A stretch of DNA of 64,000 bases. Origin: Turnera subulata (Eukaryota > Streptophyta > Magnoliopsida > Malpighiales > Passifloraceae). How positions within the stretch are numbered: the first letter of the stretch is position 1; every line of letters begins with the position of its first letter. The notes beneath the pieces were generated by a model, which did no database searches, was not told where the DNA came from, and was given only the letters and a program-made list of their open reading frames with translations. Below are positions 58,858 through 64,000 of this stretch, in pieces. The DNA is taken from the NCBI GenBank assembly GCA_028386065.3, contig JAKUCV010004830.1, positions 1 to 64,000 of the forward strand, in the 5' to 3' direction. The position numbers were made by a program, and so were the translations under genes.

Positions 58858-61800
58858 ATGGCAAAGGTTGTATACCCGTGCCTGGAGGACCTGAAGTACG
58901 AGGAAGAGGTCCTCCGAAACCCCTTCAGCTTGAAGTTGTGGTGGCGGTACCTGGTTGCCCGCCGCAACGCGCCGTTGGAGAAGCGATGCGTCATCTACGA
59001 GAGAGCCCTCAAAGCCCTCCCCGGGAGCTACAAGCTGTGGCACGCCTACCTCGCCGAACGCCTGGACGGCGTCCGGAATCTGCCGGTGGTCGACCCCGAG
59101 TTCGAAGCCCTCAACCACACCTTCGAGAGGGCGTTGGTCACCATGCACAAAATGCCGCGGATCTGGGCGATGTACCTCCAAGCCCTAACGGAGCAGGGCT
59201 GCGTTAGCCGCAGCCGTAGGGCTTTCGATAGGGCTCTCCGTGCATTGCCCGTCACCCAGCACGGTAGGATTTGGGAGTTGTATTTGAGGTTTGTGAGGCA
59301 GGAGGGTGTGCCTATCGAGACCTCTCTTAGGGTTTATAGGAGGTACTTGATGTATGATCCGGGTCACATTGAGGATTTTATTGAGTTCTTGTCGAACTCA
59401 GGGCTCTGGAAGGAATCGGCCCAGAGGCTGGCTTCGGTCTTAAATGACGACCAGTTTTATTCGATTAAGGGGAAGACTAAGCATAGTTTGTGGCTGGAAT
59501 TGTGCGATTTGCTGACAAAGCATGCCAAGGAGGTGTCTGGGCTGAATGCGGATGCAATTATTAGGGGCGGGATTAGGAAATTCAGGGATGAGGTCGGGAG
59601 CTTGTGGACTTCGCTTGCTGATTATTATGTCCGGAGGGGTCTGTTTGAGAAAGCCAGGGACATATTCGAGGAGGGTATGGGTACTGTGGTTAGGGTGAGG
59701 GATTTTAGCATCATCTTCGACGCGTATTCCCAGTTTGAAGAGAGTATGGTGGCTCACAGGATGGAGACTCTTGAGTTGGGTGTTGAGGAGGCGGGGCCTC
59801 GGGAGAGTGGTCCTGGGCAGGATGAAGATTTGCGTTTGGGTGTGGATGCTTCCGACTTTGAGAAGAAGATTCTCAAGGGTTTTTGGTTAACTGACGATAA
59901 TGATGCGGATTTACTGCTGTCTAGGTTGGAGCATCTCATCAATAGAAGGCCCGAACTGGCCAACAGTGTACTCTTGCGGCAAAATCCGCATAATGTGGAG
60001 CACTGGCACAGGAGGGTTAAGCTCTTCGAGAACAACCCCTCCTCCCAAATTCTCATCTACTGCGATGCTGTGCTCACCGTTGATCCAATGCGAGCTGTGG
60101 GTCAGCCCGCCACACTTTGGATAGCCTTCGCCAAGCATTACGAGAAGCACCACGATCTCGGCAATGCAAGGGTGGTCTTCCAAAAAGCGGTTCAGGCGCA
60201 GCATAAGACGGCGGACAGCCTGGCCAGTGTATGGTGTGAGTGGGCTGAAATGGAATTGAGGCATAACAACCCCAAAGCTGCCCTTGAGCTCTTGAGGGGT
60301 GCCACTGCTGAACCTTCAGTTGAGGTCAAACGAATAGGTATGCCCCCTCTGCTTCCCTATTCTTCTCCATTATCCCTCTATAATAGTTACAATAGTTACA
60401 GCTTGCCCTGGTTGAAACACATTGCTTGCCTCCTTTCCAAAAAAGACATATTTGTGCGGATAGATCCCAATGCTACATGTACTTCAGCTTTTACAACTGA
60501 GTCTATTGGTTGAAATGTGCCTGCGCACACGTCCACTCTTGCATGCTATGGACAAAGAGTTCACATTTATTTTGTACTTGTCCTAATTAGCAATTTTGTA
60601 TTACTGCTGAAACTCTGTGTTTAGTTCGCTATGCTTGCTACTGTTCAGATCTTTTGAATTGTGTGGGCACTAAGTCTTGCTGATATGTTTCTTTTCTGTG
60701 AACCCTGTCCTAGCACGGGCTTCGAATTTGACATAGATCGTTTTATTCGGACGAGGAGCTAACTTCTGAGTTTATATTCTTTGCTTGCTTGCAGTGTCTG
60801 CTGATGGTTGTAATGAACCCGCCCAGATGAAGTTGCACCTCTCTTCAAGACTCTGGAACTTTTATGTTGACCTGGAAGAGACACTTGGTACCCTAGAGTC
60901 AACACGAGCAGCCTATGAACGGATGTTGGACCTTAGAATAGCCACCCCTCAAATCATTATCAGTTATGCTTTGCTTCTTGAGGTATGGACACCAATGCTA
61001 CCGTAGGATTTCATGTTGCTTCCAACTGCGGCCTTTGTCTCCTTGAACTGACAATTGCTAATGTTTTGGTCTGTGCAGGAACATAAATACTTTGAAGACG
61101 CGTTCAAGGTATATGAATTGGGAGTAAAACTATTTAAGTACCCCCATGCGAAAGACATATGGGTCATCTACGTCTCGAAGTTCATTGGCAGATATGGGAA
61201 GACAAAGCTGGAGCGTGCGAGAGAGTTACTTGCGCGTGCTATTGAAATGGTAAGCACCCCTATCCCCTGCATTAGTCTCTCCGTTCTAGATTTGTTGCAA
61301 TTTGTTCTTCGTATTCTGACTGCTGGATTGTTATTGCAACCGTTCTTCATATTCATATTCTGACGGCTAAACAAAGCTGGAACGTGCTAGTGCAGCTATT
61401 ATTTTAGTCTTGGTTTCTAACTCTGTGTTCTGGAGTATTGTTAGGAGAGATTCAGTACTTTTTTAGCTTGTAATTGCTTTGCTGGGGTTGAATTGTTGTT
61501 GATATTTTCAACAGCTTCCTTTGTTTCGAGCCATAGGGTTGGTTGTCTAAATTCGGGCTTGTACTATGTTCATACAGTAATATGTTAAGTCATGATGCTC
61601 TGTTTAGGTTTTGATGAAGAAATAATGGAAGATTTGGAAGAAGTCTACTATCACTTTATTGTTTTATTGGGAACTGTTGTGCGCAACTTGTATCTGTTGA
61701 GCCTTAGATTTCATTGAGATGTATTAGCCTCAGGTGATCCCAGCTGTGAGTGTTGCAAATTGCCTTGGACCAGATGTATTTTCTCTATTGCTTGTATCTT

Positions 61801-62764
61801 GGGATGTCAAACTAACTTGTCTTTATGGTTGCTCTTAACAGACTCCAGCGAATTGGGTCAAGCCATTTTATCTTCAATATGCAAAGCTAGAGGAGGAGTA
61901 TGGTCTGGCAAAACGAGCTATGGAAGTGTATGATCAAGCGACTAAAGCTGTGCCTAACAATGAGAAGTTTAGCATGTACCAGATATACATTGCACGGGCC
62001 GCTGGGATTCTTGGTGTTCCCAGAACAAGGGAAATTTACGAGGAAGCAATAAAGTCTGGTCTTCCAGAGAAAGATGTGAAGACTATGTGCTTGAAGTATG
62101 TTGATCTAGAGATGAGCCTTGGAGAATTTGATCGTGCTCGTGGCATATATGTCTTTGCTTCTCAATTTGCAGATCCAGAATCGGATTCTGAGTTCTGGAA
62201 TAAATGGCATGAATTTGAGGTGCTACATGGAAACGAATGTACTTTCAGAGAAATGCTGCGGATCAGACGAAGCGTTGCTGCAAGCCATAGCATGGTACGC
62301 TTAGTTCATCTTTGGCTATTTTTGGTTATGGATAAATCATTATTACTTTGTTACCATGCATAGAACACTTGCCTAACCAGTTACACAATATTAAAAGTAC
62401 AAGCATCCACATCTGGTTCTTCTTTTTGTTGCTGAATTTAGCTAGGTCCTTGAATTTTATGTTTGGGCTTATGCAATCTCTCTTCGTGATCACTCGCCTA
62501 AAACTTCAACGGAGCTCTCTAGTGTTTGTTGAGTACTACTAGGACCATAAAAATTCCTGTTATCTTGTTTAACTTTTGCTTCTGGCGTGTTTGGTGGATT
62601 TGAAATTCTGACCTGAAATTTTGTCGTCCTTGCAGACCCATTTTGTCGAATGTGGAGGATTGGCTGGGAAGAGGGCTGAGCCGGATGCTTCAGTTGCAAG
62701 TGATGGGGATGCTGGAAGTCTTGGAGCTCTTCATAGAATGAAAAGGCAGAAGAGTGGAGTATGA
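58858..62764 (+). CDS. SYF1: SYF1 paralogue with shortened C-terminus
   Basis: Five exons join in frame with the same intron positions and phases as the minus-strand gene: 58858-60337, 60795-60982, 61079-61249, 61842-62294 and 62636-62764, giving 806 codons plus stop. HAT repeats are complete (LKLWWRYLVARRNAPLEKR, IWELYLRFVRQEG, WCEWAEMELRHNNPKAALEL). Exons 3 and 4 have identical lengths to the other gene; exon 2 has one extra codon. The last exon is 129 nt instead of 438: after THF the protein jumps to GGLAGKRAEPDASVASDGDA, skipping about 103 residues that contain the LPEYLMQ block and the acidic region. No stop or frameshift elsewhere, so it may be functional. Being intron-containing, it arose by DNA duplication, not retroposition. 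Confidence 0.92.
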
Positions 62765-64000
62765 AAAATTTGAGGGTTTTGGCATTAGGACCTAGTGCAA
62801 CTAACTGTTTTATCTTAGACATGACAGAATATGCAGTATGTTTCTGTCACTAAAATCTGAACTATGTATGTAATTAATATGTTATAAATTTTTGAAATAT
62901 GATTATGTAATTTCAGGCCAATTTTATGTGTGGATGCGTTATGAGATTCTGTAATCCTGCACTCCTCAACAATTGTAATTGTTCTGCGACCAAAAAGAGA
63001 AATGAGTGATTGTGTTTGGCTTAATGTTGTGGATTGCAAAATGCTTAGGTTTGTTTTTTTTTTTTTGACGATTTTTTTTTTTGTGACGAAAGGAAAAACA
63101 CATGCCATTACCATGAAATCATTAGCGCTGAATGCTATAGAATCATGCATTCGTTTGTGGGCAGGATGCTTAGAGGTCCACGATGATGGTCGGCCCTTTG
63201 ATAAAAATTTTAAAGGGTCCAATTCCGGCAACGGAAATCGCGAGTTTAGTTGCTGATTTTGTTTGTCCATCTGGTGGATGGGCCTAGGACGAGTTCCAAT
63301 AGTTTGGCTGCTTTTATCTTTTGATTTGATTGATCAAAAAAATATTTAGACGTAAAAAAAAAAGAATAAATATATACTTTTTTTAAAAAGAAATATCTGT
63401 TTCATGAAAAAATGAAGAAAACTTGGTAAATCCAAAATGTTTTTTTTAAAAAAAAAATTGTATAAATGATGAATCTAGGAAAGAGGTGGTTAAATGAAGT
63501 GTTATCCTCACATGACTTTTTAAAATTACCAAATGTTTTTTTAAAAAATTTCTGTAGGCCCGAGAGAGTACGGACGAGGTCTGAATTAACTTATAAAGTA
63601 CTTGAAAAAATCGGTTGTCACCAAATCCAGAATTTTCAGAAACTTAAAAAAAATAATAGGGACAAATATCTCGTAACAGGTGGCGCACAAGTTGAAATTG
63701 GTGAGTTGTACTGCGAGTTTACCATGTCGAGGAGACTTAAGAATGGCAGTGATTTTGCCTGGTGGTTTGCTTTCCTTATTTTGTTAAACGAATTGGCGGA
63801 AATCTTAGTTAACTATGACGAAACGGCTTAAATCAAGTGGAAAAAAAATCAAGATGATTTAATTTAGGAATTTTTTAGTTCTATGGGTTATCTAGGTCAA
63901 ACAAATTCCAGAGATACAAAACATCATTAAACCCAAAATTAAACCACGTAAAAGGAAATTAATTTATATTTATCCTCGTATGTACTTCGAAAATCTAAAA
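62765..64000. other. 3' flank of the SYF1 paralogue to window end
   Basis: The 3' untranslated region is expected within the first 200 bases. At 63049-63300 T runs with TTTTTGTGACGAAAGG and a short frame look like the end of a retroelement. An open frame at 63466-63831 shows no domain, and I do not call it a gene. Confidence 0.4.

Noticed and set aside
63466..63831. Plus-strand 121-codon frame near the window end
   Set aside because: No recognised domain, AT-rich codon pattern unlike the real genes here, no splice or family support. It could be part of an unknown element, so it is not excluded entirely.
1..64000. Search for CRISPR arrays, operons, restriction or defence systems and toxin genes
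   Set aside because: The window is eukaryotic nuclear DNA. The direct repeats found are LTRs, tandem duplications and a minisatellite, with no spacer structure or linked effector genes.

Overview
The window is nuclear DNA from a flowering plant, almost certainly a eudicot. The genes are intron-rich with canonical GT-AG borders and many introns near 100 bp. Plant-specific families are present (a VAL-type B3 repressor with PHD-like and CW zinc fingers, a SYP12-class syntaxin). The spaces between genes are packed with plant transposons: Ty1/copia, Gypsy-like LTR, RNase H-bearing LINEs, tRNA-type SINEs, hAT elements and a Mutator-like foldback MITE. The species cannot be named from sequence alone.

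Layout. 1-9.2 kb: end of a hAT-like element, then two minus-strand housekeeping genes, RRP17/NOL12 (965-3039, four exons) and the spliceosome HAT-repeat protein SYF1 (3863-9013, five exons, 912 aa). 9.2-17.9 kb: a nested transposon block. A degenerate copia element with 225-bp LTRs and a CATAT target duplication sits 183 bp upstream of the SYF1 start codon. It contains two LINE pieces and a long palindrome, and is followed by a tandem duplication of its 3' end and a foldback MITE. 18.9-46 kb: a gene-rich core with VPS28 (plus), a SYP124/125-like syntaxin (minus), a VAL3-like B3 repressor (minus, 14 exons, 896 aa), a membrane protein with an apparent 5' frameshift (plus) and sphingosine kinase SPHK1 (minus, 10 exons, 497 aa). 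VPS28, VAL3 and SPHK1 are also neighbours in Arabidopsis (At4g21560, At4g21550, At4g21540), so this block looks like conserved microsynteny. 47-56.8 kb: a second transposon-rich block with two hAT elements, a SINE, a LINE ORF1 fragment, tandem repeats and a 3.7-kb Gypsy-like LTR region. 57-62.8 kb: two more SYF1 copies on the plus strand, a broken exon-1 fragment (57028-57705) and a full-length five-exon copy (58858-62764) whose last exon lacks about 103 codons.

Functionally this is a chance neighbourhood, not a pathway: rRNA processing, splicing, ESCRT-I sorting, secretion, seed-gene repression and sphingolipid signalling. I found no undescribed system of linked genes. The most notable observations are the SYF1 triplication with a C-terminally shortened intact copy, the nested retrotransposon at the SYF1 promoter, and a recurring class of 16-46 bp tail-only retroinsertions with perfect target duplications.
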